Assembly (NCBI RefSeq): GCF_002776525.5
Contig: NC_045448.1
Span: 106,367,839 to 106,431,838 of the forward strand
Direction of reading: 5' to 3'
Length of the DNA stretch: 64,000 nt
DNA from: Piliocolobus tephrosceles
Lineage: Eukaryota > Chordata > Mammalia > Primates > Cercopithecidae
Part shown: positions 10,925 through 21,970 of the stretch, piece by piece
Position numbering within the stretch: position 1 is the first letter of the stretch
Layout of the letters: the number at the start of each line of letters is the position of its first letter
The notes under the pieces: model-generated
Database searches by the model: none
Seen by the model: the letters and a program-made list of their open reading frames with translations, nothing else
Told to the model about the DNA's origin: nothing
Position numbers and translations under genes: made by a program

Positions 10925-11880
10925 ACTCTGACAGTGGAAGGTAAGTCCGTCCCCTTCTTAATCAATACGGAGGCTACCCACTCCACATTACCTTCTTTTC
11001 AAAGGCCTGTTTGCTTTGCCTCCATAACTGTTGTGGGTATTGACAGCCAGGCTTCTAAACCTCTTAAAATTCCCCCACTCTGGTGCCAACTTGGACAAGA
11101 TTCTTTAATGCACTCCTTTTTAGTTATCCCCACCTGCCCAGCTCCCTTATTAAGCCAAGACATTTTAACTAAAATATCTGCTTCCCTGACTATTCCTAGG
11201 CTACAGCCACACCACATTGCCACCTTTTCCCCCAGTTCAAAGCCTCCTTCGCATCCTGCCCTTGTATCTCCCTACCTTAAACCACAAGTATAGGATGCCT
11301 CTACTCCCTCCTTGGCGACCGATCAGTCACCCCTTACCATCCCATTAAAACCGAATCACCCTTACCCCGCTCAACGCCAATATCCCATCCCGCAGCACGC
11401 TTTAAAAGGATTAAAGCCTGTTATCACTCGCCTGCTACAGCATGGCCTTTTAAAGCCTGTAAACTCCCCTTACAATTCCCCCTTTTTGCCTGTCCTAAAA
11501 CCAGACAAGGCTTACAGGTTAGTTCAGGATCTGTGCCTTACCAACCAAATTGTCTTGCCTGTTCACCCCGTAGTGCCCAACCCATATACTCTCCTATCCT
11601 CAGTACCTCCCTCCACAACCCATTATTCTGTTCTGGATCTCAAACATACTTTCTTTATTATTCCTTGGCACCCTTCATCCCAGCCTCTCTTAGCTTTCAC
11701 TTGGACTGACCCTGACACCCATCAGGCTCAGCAAATGACCTGGGCTGTACTGCTGCAAGGCCTCACGGACAGCCCCCATTACTTCATTCAAGCCCAAATT
11801 TCCTCCTCATCTGTTACCTGTCTCGGCATAATTCTCATAAAAACACACGTGCTCTCCCTGCTGATGGTGTTCGGCTAATC
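10925..11880 (+). pseudogene. HERV-H protease and reverse transcriptase remnant
   Basis: The protease region keeps a flap-like start with LINTEATHS at 10958-10984, where an active retroviral protease would carry the aspartate of a D-T/S-G motif. The catalytic Asp is therefore absent. The open frame ends at TAG 11291-11293. RT homology follows from 11312 (fingers region KPVNSPYNSP, then YRLVQDLC and VLDLKHTF). The sequence jumps at about 11794-11800 from the palm segment around SPHYFIQAQ to CLGIILIKTH, deleting the YXDD catalytic box. This RT is inactive. Confidence 0.85.
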
Positions 11881-11929
11881 TCCCAAACCCTGATCCCTTC
11901 TACAAAACAACAATTCCTTTCCTTCCTAA

Positions 11930-13095
11930 GCATGGTTAGTGCAGTCAGAATTCTTACACAAGAGCCAGGACTGCGACCTGTAGCCTTTCTGTCCAAACAA
12001 CTTGACCTTACTGTTTTAGCCCAGCCCTCATGTCTGCGTGCAGCGGCTGCCACTGCCTTAATACTTTTAGAGGCCCTAAAAATCACAAACTATGCTCAAC
12101 TCACTCTCTACAGTTTTCATAATTTCCAAAATCTGTTTTCCTCCCCACCATCACTCAAGACAATGCTTATGCTGATAAGGTAGCTAAAAAAGCAGCTAGC
12201 TTCCAACTTCCATCCCTCACGGCAGTTTTCCTCTTTCACATCAGTCACTCCTACCTCCTCCCCCGCTGAAACTTCCACCTATCAATCTCTTCCCACACAA
12301 GGCAAATGGTTCTTAGACCAAGGAAAATATCTCCTTCCAGCCTCACAGGCCCATTCTATTCTGTCGTCATTTCATAACCTCTTCCATGTAGGTTACAAGC
12401 CACTAGCCTGTCTCTTAGAACCTCTCATTTCCTTTCCATCCTAGAAACCTATCCTCAAGGAGATCACTTCTCAGTGTTCCGTCTGCCATTCTACCACTCC
12501 TCAGGAATTTCTCAGGCCCCCTCCCTTCCCTACACATCAAGCTCGGGGATTTGCCCCCACCCAGGACGGGCAAATTGACTTTACTCACATACCTCCAGTC
12601 AGGAAACTAAAATACCTCTTGGTCTGGGTAGACACTTTCACTGGATGGGTAGAGGCCTTTCCCACAGGGTCTGAGAAGGCCATCGCAGTCATTTCTTCCC
12701 CTCTGTCAGACATAATTCCTCGGTTTGGCCTTCCTACCTCTATACAGTCTGATAATGGACCAGTCTTTACTAGTCAAATCACCCAAGCAGTTTTTCAGGC
12801 TCTTGGTATTCAGTGAAACCTTTATATTCTTTACCATCCTCAATCTTCAGGAAAGGGAGAATGGACTAATGGTCTTTTAAAAACACACCTCACCAAGCTC
12901 AGCCACCAACTTAAAAAGGACTAGACAATACTTTTACCACTTGCCCTTCTCAGAATTCAGGCCTGTCCTTGGAATGCTACAGGTTACACCCATTTGAGCT
13001 CCTGTGTGGACACTGCTTTTTATTAGGTCCCAGTCTCATTCCAGACACCAGACAAACTTGGACTGTGCCCCAAAAACTTACAGCCTGAAAACTCA
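11930..13095 (+). pseudogene. HERV-H RNase H and integrase remnant
   Basis: From 11932 the frame reads the RT connection region (AVRILTQEPG, VAFLSKQLD). At about 12150 a deletion joins it to the end of RNase H (near NAYADKVA-like codons, degraded). Integrase follows: the HHCC region around 12350-12520, then the core with DFTH (about 12571-12582) and SDNGPVF (about 12748-12768), separated by the VDTFTGWVEAF segment. Stops occur at TAG 12442-12444, TGA 12814-12816 and TAG 12922-12924. The gene is non-functional. Confidence 0.85.
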
Positions 13096-13493
13096 CCAAC
13101 CAAGCAAGTAATTACAATGAACCCCGTTAGGTTCTCTCTAATTAGATGTCCTAGGTCCTCCCAATTCTTAGTCCTTTGATACCTGTTTTTTCTCCTTCTC
13201 TTATTCCAACCTTGTGTCTTCCGTGTAGTTTTTCAATTTATACAAAACTGCATCCAGGCCATCACCAATCATTCTATATGACAACTGCTCCTTCTAACAA
13301 CCCCACAATATCGCCTCTTACCACAAAATCTTCCTTCAGCTTAATCTCTCCCACTCTAGGTTCCCACGACGCCCCTAATCCCGCTGGAAGCAGCTCTGAG
13401 AAACATCGCCCATTATCTCTCCATACCACCCCCCAAAAATTTTTGCCGCCCTAACACTTCAACACTATTTTGTTTTATTTGTCTTATTAATAT
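13096..13493 (+). pseudogene. HERV-H 3' internal remnant (env largely deleted)
   Basis: After integrase, the sequence jumps at about 13115 to the region normally just before the 3' LTR (CCCCGTTAGGTTCTCTCTAA, then CACTCTAGGTTCCCACGACG). Almost the whole env gene is absent. This matches the common RTVL-H deletion class. No env frame remains. Confidence 0.75.
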
Positions 13494-13503
13494 AAGAAAA
13501 CAG

Positions 13504-13799
13504 GGCCGGGCGCGGTGGCTCAAGCCTGTAATCCCAGCACTTTGGGAGGCCGAGACGGGCGGATCACGAGGTCAGGAGATCGAGACCATCCTGGCTAACA
13601 CGGTGAAACCCCGTCTCTACTAAAAAATACAAAAAACGAGCCGGGCGAGGTGGCGGGCGCCTGTAGTCCCAGCTACTCTGGAGGCTGAGGCAGGAGAATG
13701 GCGTAAACCCGGGAGGTGGAGCTTGCAGTGAGCTGAGATCCGGCCACTGCACTCCAGCCTGGGCGACAGAGCTAGACTCCGTCTCAAAAAAAAAAAAAA
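13504..13799 (+). mobile_element. AluY-type SINE next to the HERV-H 3' LTR
   Basis: A full-length Alu with the Old World monkey diagnostic bases. The target duplication AAGAAAACAG lies at 13494-13503 and 13800-13809. It sits about 10 bp before the 3' LTR. Confidence 0.96.
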
Positions 13800-13812
13800 A
13801 AGAAAACAGGAA

Positions 13813-14173
13813 TATCAGGCCTCTGAGCCAAAGCTAAGCCATCATATCCCCTGTGACCTGCACATACACATCCAGATGGCCAGTTCCTGCCTGAACTGAT
13901 GACATTACCTTGTGAAATTCCTTTTCCTGGCTCATCCTGGCTCAAAAGCTCCCCCACTGAGCACCTTGTGACCCCCACCCCTGCCTGCCAGAGAACAACC
14001 CCCTTTGACTATAATTTTCCTTTACCTACCCAAATCCTACAAACTGGCCCCACCCCTATCTCCCTTCACTAACTCTCTTTTCAGACTCAGCCCACCTGCA
14101 CTCAGGTGATTAAAAAGCTTTATTGCTCACACAAAGCCTGTTTGGTGATCTCTTCACACAGATGTGCGTGACA
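13813..14173 (+). repeat. HERV-H 3' LTR (LTR7-type)
   Basis: 361 bp, alignable to the 5' LTR over its length. The first dinucleotide has changed from TG to TA (TATCAGG). By eye it differs from the 5' LTR at about two dozen positions plus short indels. The TATA box is lost (TACAAAC at 14038-14044). It ends in GTGACA, followed by the GGAAG target duplicate. Confidence 0.92.
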
Positions 14174-14178
14174 GGAAG

Positions 14179-14960
14179 TCTCATAAATTGTTGGTGGCAA
14201 TGTAAATTAGTACAGTCATTATAGGAAAGACTAGGGAGATTTCTCAAAAAACTGAAAATAGAACTACCATAGAATCCAACAATCCCACTACCAGGTATTT
14301 ACCCAAAGAAAAGGAAGTCAGCATATCAAAGGGATATCTGCACCCTGTGTTTATGACAGCCTTACTCACAATAGCCAAGATATGGAATCGACCTAAGTGT
14401 CTGTCAACGAGTGAATGGATAAAGAAAGGTGGTATATAAATGATAAATATTCTTCAGCCACAAAAAGAAGGAAATTCTGTCATTTGCAGCAACATGGATG
14501 GAACTGGAGGTCATCATATTATAGGACATAAGCCACGTATAAAAAGACAAATATCACATGTTCTCACTCATGGGTAGGAGGTGGAAAAGTTGATCTCATG
14601 GAGATGAGAGTAGAATGACAAATACCGGTGGCTGGGAAAGGTGCGAGGATCAGGGGGATAAAAACACGTTGGTTAATGGGTACAAATATACAGTGAGATA
14701 GAAGGAGAAGGTTCTAATGTTCCGATGGTAAAGTAGGGTGGCTATAGTTAACAATAGTGTATTTTATGTTTCACAATAGCTGGAAGAAGGGACTTAAGAT
14801 GTTCCCAACACATAGAAATGATAAATAAGGTGATGGGCATCCTAAATCCCAACTTGATCATTCCACATGCTAAGCATGCAACAGAATATCACATGGACTC
14901 TATAAATATGCACAAATATGTATCAATTTAAAAATATTTAAAGAACAAGTGCTCTGGGAA
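14179..14960 (+). mobile_element. Old L1 3' end, right of HERV-H
   Basis: Continuation of the L1 interrupted at 8125: GTTGGTGGCAATGTAAATTAG, ACTACCAGGTATTTACCCA, CAACATGGATGGAACTGGAG and TTCTCACTCATGGGTAGGAG. It ends in an A-rich tail near 14940-14960. Confidence 0.85.
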
Positions 14961-15057
14961 GACCTTGTACCCATTTCAAGAACTTAGGAAAGGATTTTAT
15001 AATTCTCCTTGTAACCACAGAAGTAGCTGGTCTTTCTCCACAAGAAACCTAAACTGA

Positions 15058-15078
15058 CACACACACACACACACAGAC
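15058..15078. repeat. (CA)n microsatellite
   Basis: About ten CA units, uninterrupted. Confidence 0.9.
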
Positions 15079-15187
15079 CCAAGGTGTGGGGGCATATGTT
15101 TTAAAATGCAGGTTTTATTGTTATTCGGGTATTGTGAGGTCAATAGATAAGGAGCTTACTGCCATTGAAAAGATAGTTTGTTACTCA

Positions 15188-15610
15188 CGGTTCCCCTATG
15201 GACTGAATTGTGCTCCCCCAACCCCAAGCCAAAAAAATTCCTATGTTGAAGCCCTAATTCCCAATGTGACTGTGTTTGGAGATAGAACAGGAGGTAATAA
15301 AAGTTACCGAGGAGGTAATAAAGGTTAAAGGGGGTCACAGGGCAGGGCCCTGATTCTATAGGATGACTGACCTTATAGGAAGAGGAAGAGACACCAGTGA
15401 GTGCTCTCTCATCTCTCTCTCTCTCTCTCTCCACCATGTGAGGACAGAGTGAGAAGGCAGCTGCCTACAAGGTGGGGAGAGAGCCCTCACCAGAAACCGA
15501 ATTCATCTTCACCTAGTACTTCCCAGCCTCTAGAACTGTAAGAAATAAATACTTGTTTAAGCCACCCAGCCTGTGGCAATTTTTTATGGCAGCCCAAGCT
15601 AACTAGCCCA
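15188..15610 (+). mobile_element. MLT1-type MaLR solo LTR
   Basis: Characteristic blocks occur in order: ATGGACTGAATTGTGCTCCC, ATGTTGAAGCCCTAATTCCC, AATGTGACTGTGTTTGGAGA, GAAGAGGAAGAGACACCAG, CCATGTGAGGACAGAGTGAG and AAGCCACCCAGCCTGTGGCA. A (CT)n stretch at 15412-15431 replaces part of the middle. A duplicated GGAGGTAATAAA lies at 15289-15324. Confidence 0.7.
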
Positions 15611-16216
15611 GTTCCCAGGAGGAGAGAGGGGCACCGCGTGCCATGCAGGCCACACAGGGAAGCACCGGGTCAGCCGGAAGGCAGAGGAAGTGAGGGGAAA
15701 GGTAGGTGAGGACCTTTAGTGTGGCTTCCAAGGGAAGGAACAGGAGAGGAAGGGTAAGCAGGCTTAGGATTGGCTATTTGAGTAATTTCTGTGGTCTCTG
15801 GGGTGTAACGGCTGTCCCAAGTTTTCTGGTGCATGAGCCTGGAGTGATTAGGGTAGAGAACAGTGGTTCTAAGTGAGAGAGCCTGGACTGGCAGTGTGGG
15901 CTCTGGCTGGTTTGCATATGAAAGTGCACCCTAGTGAGTAATTTGCTATCTCTAGGAACTGGCTAGCCCTAGGAGGGACGGGGTCTCCTGGACCAGCAAG
16001 GCACCAAGAGGTCAAAGGATCAGAACTGCAGAAAATAGAAAGGCATGATTAATACAGGATGGAGAAGAAAAGATGCAGAGAGACTAGATACTACACTGGA
16101 AAGAGGAGAACACAGCAACAGATTGGTTAAAGCCATCAAGAATGCAAGACCCACTGTTGATCCTGTGTGAGCAGACAACCCGCTTGCTGTCACTCAAGAG
16201 CACATTTTCTGCCTAC
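15611..16216. other. VWA3B intron 6, right part
   Basis: Unique sequence leading to the exon 6 donor (minus strand). Nothing was recognised in it. Confidence 0.4.
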
Positions 16217-16386
16217 CTGCTGTGGGTCTTGGCACTCAGATCCTTTAGGAAAGCTATGGTGTCTTCTCTTCTGGCATTGAAGGACACTGTGTAGACTGGA
16301 TACGGGATCTCCAAGGCCCTCTGGAGGAGAAGCTCTTTGGATTCTTCAGGAACATCCCCCACCACAAAGTAGTAAATGGATTCAAT
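16217..16386 (-). CDS. VWA3B: VWA3B coding exon 6 (residues 235-291)
   Basis: 170 bp between acceptor TTTTGCAG and donor CAG|GTAGGC on the minus strand. It starts in phase 0 with IESIYYFVVGDVPEESKELL and runs through EIPYPVYTVSFNARREDT to FLKDLSAKTHS, ending two bases into an arginine codon completed in exon 7. IYYFVVGDVPEES corresponds to the beta-strand and loop of a VWA fold, where canonical domains read ILLTDGxP. Here the aspartate sits in VVGD. The residues YPVYTVSF resemble the last beta-strand of VWA domains. The frame is open, and differences from human look like ordinary substitutions. Confidence 0.95.
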
Positions 16387-17002
16387 CTGCAAAACAGTGG
16401 TGCCAACGGTTTATCTCCCTGACATACCCTAGCTTGGTACTAGACTCGTCAGTAATACCCTTTCTACAAAATGACCTCTTTAAAAAAAATGGGCAGAAAG
16501 AAAGCAGCCCTGCCCAGGGTTTTCTGAGGACATCAGGGCCAGTCAGGAAGCGAGATATTCAAGGCTTGGTGCCAAGAAAGTCTCTCAACAGTGGCTATTG
16601 TCTTGGGTATGGCATGAGAATAATATGGTTGGCAGATTTGGAGAACTTCCTCTGGGCCACAAATATATCGCAGTGGTTATTTTCAAGTCAAGCAATGAAG
16701 GAAGGACTGGCACAGCCCCTGCAGACAGGAAGCTTATCTGCCATCTCCCATGGCAGTGCCAGAATCCTACGATGCAAACTCATGCGTCCTCCGTCTGAGG
16801 CAGAATGTGGAAAGGCGGGCACATCCCCAGCTGGCTCCACCTCTGGGCTCACCTCAGCAGGGACTCACACGCCTGGGGCTAGGGTGAGGCTGTCCTGACT
16901 GTGCACAGCTGGTCAGATGCTAGGCCCGCCTGCAGTGCCCTGCCTCTTGCCACCAAACCAGGCCATGAGAAGAACGGGAGAATAAGCAACCCCTGTGTCT
17001 GG
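16387..17002. other. VWA3B intron 5, left part
   Basis: Unique sequence with a good polypyrimidine tract just upstream (minus strand) of exon 6. The open frame of 154 codons at 16434-16898 has no family resemblance and is taken as chance. Confidence 0.4.
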
Positions 17003-17028
17003 ACACACACACACACACACACACACAC
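17003..17028. repeat. (CA)n microsatellite
   Basis: Thirteen uninterrupted AC units. Confidence 0.92.
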
Positions 17029-17224
17029 CTTAAACCAGTGATTCTGGAAGATGCACACCTCCCCCAATAAGCAGACAATCCCAGAGAAGTGCCACCTGCT
17101 GAACTGAGAAATAGAGAACTCTCTATCTCAGGGCAGCCGCCCCTCCCGCCCTGTGGCAGCCCCGCCACCCTCGCTCCTCCCAGGACAGTGCTTCTGCAGT
17201 GCTCCCCGCCCCTGCCACCCGGGA

Positions 17225-17300
17225 GCTCTGTCACCTCAGGCAGCTGACCTAACTTCAGTGTCTTCCCTTGTAAAAAGGGAGATAATGCAGTTTATTATTC
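17225..17300 (-). mobile_element. MIR fragment
   Basis: The order CTCTGTCACCTCAGGCAGCT, GTCTTCCCTTGTAAAAAGGG, AGATAATGCAG is the minus-strand core and 3' part of MIR (loss of one line of the tRNA-derived SINE). It is heavily decayed. Confidence 0.5.
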
Positions 17301-18754
17301 ATGATGGAATTGAAACAGGATGACTTCCAACTATGTGTGCATTTCCATACATCTCAGAAAGTAAAAAACCCAAGGAGAGCCAGGAATCCGTATCCTCAAC
17401 CTGCCCTAAAAATGTCTCGACGGACTGTGTCCACACATAACTGGGGAAGAAACCCCAGCAAATCTATTGTGTTAGGGGATAAATAGACGTCACCCTCCCT
17501 TTGAGATTCATGACCCTCTCCTTACTCTAATCCAATCCCAATGAGCTGAAGGTAGTCAACAAATGGCCTCACCGCAACGTCTATCCCAGGCCTTAAACGC
17601 ACCTGGCCGGGGAGGTGGGGGTGGTGGGTGGCCTCATGGTTGATTTCTAGTTGGTCGGGGTGCTCTGGAGCAGACTGTGCCAAGGAGGTGGAAGAGACGA
17701 GGGTGGGAGGCAGTGGGTGGGGCCCACTCCGGGACTTAGGAGAAGGACAGAGTATGAACTGAGATCAGGCCACTTGAGGACCATCCCTCCACCAACGAGG
17801 CAGAGAAAGCCCCGGCCCCTCCGAGGCCTCTTTCTCTCAGGCCTTTCAACATCAGCTCCCTGATTCTAAAAGGTACCAATGGAGCAGTAAAAGACTGAGG
17901 AATATTGTAAATTTCCTCAAGTCAGCAAACTGGAAGCGAGAAAAACCATGAAAGAAGGAAGAAATCAACTTCTCCAGATTCGTTATAGCCATCCAATACT
18001 GCTCTTCCAGCAGATGCGCTCTGTTTCTCTCTCTTCCTGGTCTGATGCATGACCTTGTGGGAGATGCATTTAAATGGCTTCCACTTAGCAGGCCTATTAT
18101 TTATCCGAGTTTTCCAGTTGTGTCAGTGCCCAAGTTTAGCATGGGGACAGGTTCATCCTGTTGCAAGGATCTAAATGACACGTGGCCTGAGACAGAGGAG
18201 CAGACGCAGAGTATTTTCCAGGGTTGGCCAGATGAAGAGGGAGGTGAGGACACACATCTCGAGGTGGCCTGTCAGCCGCTCCTGACACCACACACGTCCA
18301 AGACACGTCACGTAAACTCAGCTTCTTTGCTCTGGCAATAATCCGAAAACCTGAAGTTCTTGTGCAGAAATGTTGTTCCCTTGAGATTTCATCAAACTGA
18401 AAATTGCTGTAGCCAATGGTGAGTCAGGATTTCTTTTCCTTTACTAAGGTTATGATGTTACTCACTATTCATTAAGTTCAGTACTAGGCTTCTTAATCGT
18501 ATACATTTTCAGTCAACTCTCTGTACTACAGATTTCCTGCGACATGCTTTACATTGAGACCACCTATCCTCCCTCACGCTCCTGCTCACAGTCTTTCTGC
18601 CTCTCCTTTCTGCTCACGCGATGACACTTAGAAAAACAGAAAGGAGGGTAAATATGCTACCTATTCCTGTCTGCCATCAAACTGGCAAAATGCCTCTTAA
18701 AGCAAAATGGCTTTCAAACTGTTGGTTATTTGGGATGATAAACTAAAATGGATT
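17301..18754. other. VWA3B intron 5, unique sequence
   Basis: No repeat or exon was recognised. It includes a G-rich section around 17600-17760. Confidence 0.4.
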
Positions 18755-18890
18755 ATTTCACTCAGTACAACAGTCCCGTGGAGCATGAATTATTACCATG
18801 CCCAGTTTACAGATGAAGACACTGAGGCTTGGAAAGGAAAACTGGGTTGGCCTTGGAGCTGGTAAGCCTAGGCTGCCTGGCCCCACAAGC
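18755..18890 (+). mobile_element. MIR fragment
   Basis: ATTATTACCATGCCCAGTTT, ACAGATGAAGACACTGAGGC and TTGGAGCTGGTAAGCCTAGG fit the MIR core in plus orientation. Confidence 0.65.
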
Positions 18891-19149
18891 CCTGCCCTTG
18901 CTGTCCACAGCTACGCTGTGCTGTTCGTGGCAAGGCTGGTCACCTGTTAGAGATGAATGTGAGCCCCAGAATTCTGAAAATAAGAGCAAGCAATAGAAGG
19001 TGGTCCCAGACAGGTACTTTTTTCACTTCTGTGGTTACCTCACCATCCAAGGGTTCAGGCTCCTATCCCCAATACCAACATCACTGACCAAAAGTTGGGA
19101 CCAGGAGGTCATGTGGCTTAAGGGAGTTATCCTCATGGGAATCTGCTCC

Positions 19150-19300
19150 CTTAACCAGTGTATTTGAGCTCCTTGAAGGCAAAGGCCAGTCCTGAGGCTC
19201 AGTAGCAGCCTTCAGTCCAGGAGTAGCTTCCTCACTGACCACATTTCCCTAAATGCTGATTTGCACCGAATTTGATAAAATACATGAGTTCCATTCAGCT
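19150..19300 (+). mobile_element. L2/MIR-type fragment (tentative)
   Basis: TTTGAGCTCCTTGAAGGCAAAG resembles the L2 3' end phrase around AGCTCCTTGAGGGCAGGGA. It is too decayed to classify firmly. Confidence 0.4.
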
Positions 19301-21609
19301 ACTTTAGAGTGAGTCAAAAGCTCTTGCCACTTCATGCTACATCACGTAGGGAGGAGTCTTTATGTTTTCACTTGAAATTCCTTATTCTATCTGGGCCATT
19401 CATTCTGCAGCTTCACACAGTAACATGCATTCTGCCCCTCCAAAGAGTCCTTGACATCTTCCTAGCTGCAGCTTTTGGGGGAAGAAAGAAACAGACTAGG
19501 AGTGTGTGCTTCTCCTCTAACTGCCCTCTGTTCCGCTGGCCAGAGTCTGTGCTCTCATCCCTGAGGCTTCCAGGTATAAACATCTTCACTCTTCAAAGAG
19601 CAAAAAGAAAGTCAACCAGAACAACGGTGAAAGATCCAGCAAAATTGTGTCTCGTTCTGTGTACACCTTTGAACACTGCAACATTTCTGACCAACTCCAG
19701 ACCTTGGATCTGACCTCCAAATACCCCATTCCTGTGGGAGCCCTCTGCTGTCTCCGCCCATTTGATTTTCTGATTCCCTCCATGGTGGTGACTGTCACCA
19801 TGGTATAGATCTAGTTCACCTCTCAGATCCCTCCGAAGACCCCTGACCACCACCGACTTTCTGGCCTCCCAGGTTTCAGGGTCTCTGTTCCCACCTGCCA
19901 TCCTCACCAGGGTCCTGCAAGTCTCAGTAAATTCACCTGTTCAGTCCCACACAGACCATCTCCCTTCACAAAACTCAAAGCTACGCCATCGCTTGGAAAT
20001 GAGACCCACATCTTCCCCTCAAACATAAGAATATCAAAATTATTTCTTTTCCAACACTTCACTGTTCAACAAGCATTTATAGAGCCCTTGTTAGGCATCA
20101 GAGACACAAAAATGAAAAGATCTGATGCCTGCCTGAACCACTTCAAGGAAATAAATGAACTGCCAGGGTCATGGATTAATGTGGCCAGGACTTTGGCTTT
20201 CAGTCCAGCAGTGAAGGTTCTTTATGAAATCATGTGGGTCTGTCTTTAATCCACTCACTTGGTCTCCCAGGAAATATGATTAAAAGAAACCAAAAACTAA
20301 ACAGATGTGCGCCAGCAGGTGGATGGAAGAGAGGCTGAGAACAGAATCAGAAATGTAGGTATCTTCTGGGTAGATGGCCTTGTCCTGGCAGAGAAGCAAA
20401 ACCCCTCAGTCTTCTTAGGCAGCTTAGAACAAGGGCTCTGGGTAAACAGCCTTCCCTTTCATCCTGTACACCACCCTTCCTCGTAAGGCCTGGGAAGCTA
20501 CTAACTTCCAAAGATGCATGTCCTGGACCAGGGCTATTGAAGAGCAGAAACGCTGTGCCGGTCCACACACCTGGTCTCTGGATGTGAACCCCCTCAACCA
20601 CCAAACATGTCCCCAGCACCCCATGTGCTGCCCTCCCCATGAGCCAGGTTCCTTTTCATGGGATGCAGCAGTAATTCATCTATCAATAGTGCTCTTCGAG
20701 TGCTGTGAGTAGAGCCAGTATTTCAACAGACCTCCCACTCTGCACGTGCTCTACTTAGACCTCAAGCCTCCCTTCTCTCGTTGCTTCCTGTTTCAGTCTT
20801 CCTGGCCTGTGGTGGTTACAAAGCCTGCGCCTGGAGGGGGCCAGGAGCCTCTCTGGGCATCTTCCTTCTCCATGACCCAGCACGTGGTTCAGCCCTACTC
20901 TTCATGTGGACTTGGTATGGAAACCAGACTTGCATGTTAATTTGTGGGCACAAGACAACGCCCACTTTCCTGGCTCCTCTCAGCACCCACTCATGCAGGG
21001 AGGTGCTGGCCTGCGGCAGGCTGTCATCAGTAGGAACAGTCTGGGGTTTATATTTGCTGTTCAAAAAATTCCTTAAGCCTTCCATCTTTTCTCTTCAGAG
21101 CAAACGGCAGCCATCTGGATGAATTCAGAACTCACTGGGATGGGCATGACAGGCACGGAGCAGAGAAGCAGGACTTATGGGAACCCACTCCCCCCAGCCC
21201 CCGCCACACACACATGTGCTTTTCAACTCCTCATAAAACATAGGACACGGCATTTTTATATGCAAGGCAGTTGCATTTACTAGAATTTTCCTTGAGACCG
21301 CCCCCAGATCGAGGCTGTGGGCAGAGAGGCACAGCGGTCTGTGCAGGCCTTGCCTGTGCTGCTCCACGGTCTCTTCTCAAAAGCTTTCAGGCTGCATTTG
21401 ATGATCAGTGCCTGGGAGCTTCTTCCTTGGTTCCTTTTCTTCCATAGGACTTCCCTGGAACTCACTGAATTGTTCCTTACCTCCTGGGATAGGAATGAAC
21501 CCCAGAGAAAGGAGAGGCACGAACCAGAAAGGCAGGGTCACTGGGGGATCCTGCAGTTAGATCAGGGGGCCACAGTCAGCCAGGTTCAGAGACAAAGAGG
21601 ACAGCCATA
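19301..21609. other. VWA3B intron 5, unique sequence
   Basis: Mostly unique. A short L2-like phrase (CAACAAGCATTTATAGAGCC, 20068-20087) is the only repeat trace I see. Overlapping open frames near 20350-21100 on both strands show no family resemblance. Confidence 0.4.
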
Positions 21610-21697
21610 TGCACGGGCCCATGCGCACACACCCTGAGCCTGGGAAATGGACCGTGTGCACAGGCTCATGCACGCACACCCTAAGCCTGGGAAATGT
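21610..21697 (+). repeat. 47-bp tandem duplication
   Basis: Two adjacent copies start TGCACGGGC (21610) and TGCACAGGC (21657). Both run through a CACACCCT block to AGCCTGGGAAATG. They differ at a few bases. Confidence 0.85.
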
Positions 21698-21896
21698 TCC
21701 ATTTTTTTGAATGCTTATTAAGGTGTCCAGACACTTGAAATTTTACAGATGTTAAAACAAACTCAAAGGACCAAGGAACAAAGTAGCTTGTATCTGGTTC
21801 TTCCTTGATGGAAAACATTTGTTCCTTTGGCCTTGGAAGGAAAAACAATGTGTTTCCAATTACAAACCATCACCCTCGGTATTGGTAAACACAGGC

Positions 21897-21957
21897 CAGT
21901 GACCGCTGGGGGCTACTTTCAAGATGCCAACTTGAAAGTAGCCCCCAGCGGTCACTG
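21897..21957. repeat. Perfect 27-bp inverted repeat with 7-base loop
   Basis: Arm 1 (21897-21923) begins CAGTGACCGCTGGGGGC. Arm 2 (21931-21957) is its exact reverse complement, and the loop is ATGCCAA. The phrase TTTCAAGATGC at 21919-21928 recurs at 21961-21970 directly after arm 2. This suggests the second arm was copied from the first by a fold-back during replication. It lies in intron 5 of VWA3B. Confidence 0.95.
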
Positions 21958-21970
21958 CCTTTCAAGATGC

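Larger units (their letters stand above)
8126..14173 (+). mobile_element. HERV-H (RTVL-H) provirus, defective
   Basis: Two related LTRs of about 360 bp flank a gag-pro-pol remnant. The 5-bp target duplication GGAAG is perfect at 8121-8125 and 14174-14178. The primer binding site matches the 3' end of tRNA-His, as in the HERV-H group. The internal part has a GC-rich leader with tandem repeats, gag with a zinc knuckle, pro, reverse transcriptase, RNase H and integrase remnants. Almost all env is missing. Deletions remove the central RT region and much of RNase H, and many stops break the frames. This is the deleted form usual for the family. Two AluY copies inserted later. The provirus is antisense to VWA3B, within intron 6. 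It cannot make infectious particles. Confidence 0.93.

Noticed and set aside
17003..17028. Z-DNA or regulatory role for the (CA)n tract
   Set aside because: Common microsatellite with no supporting context.
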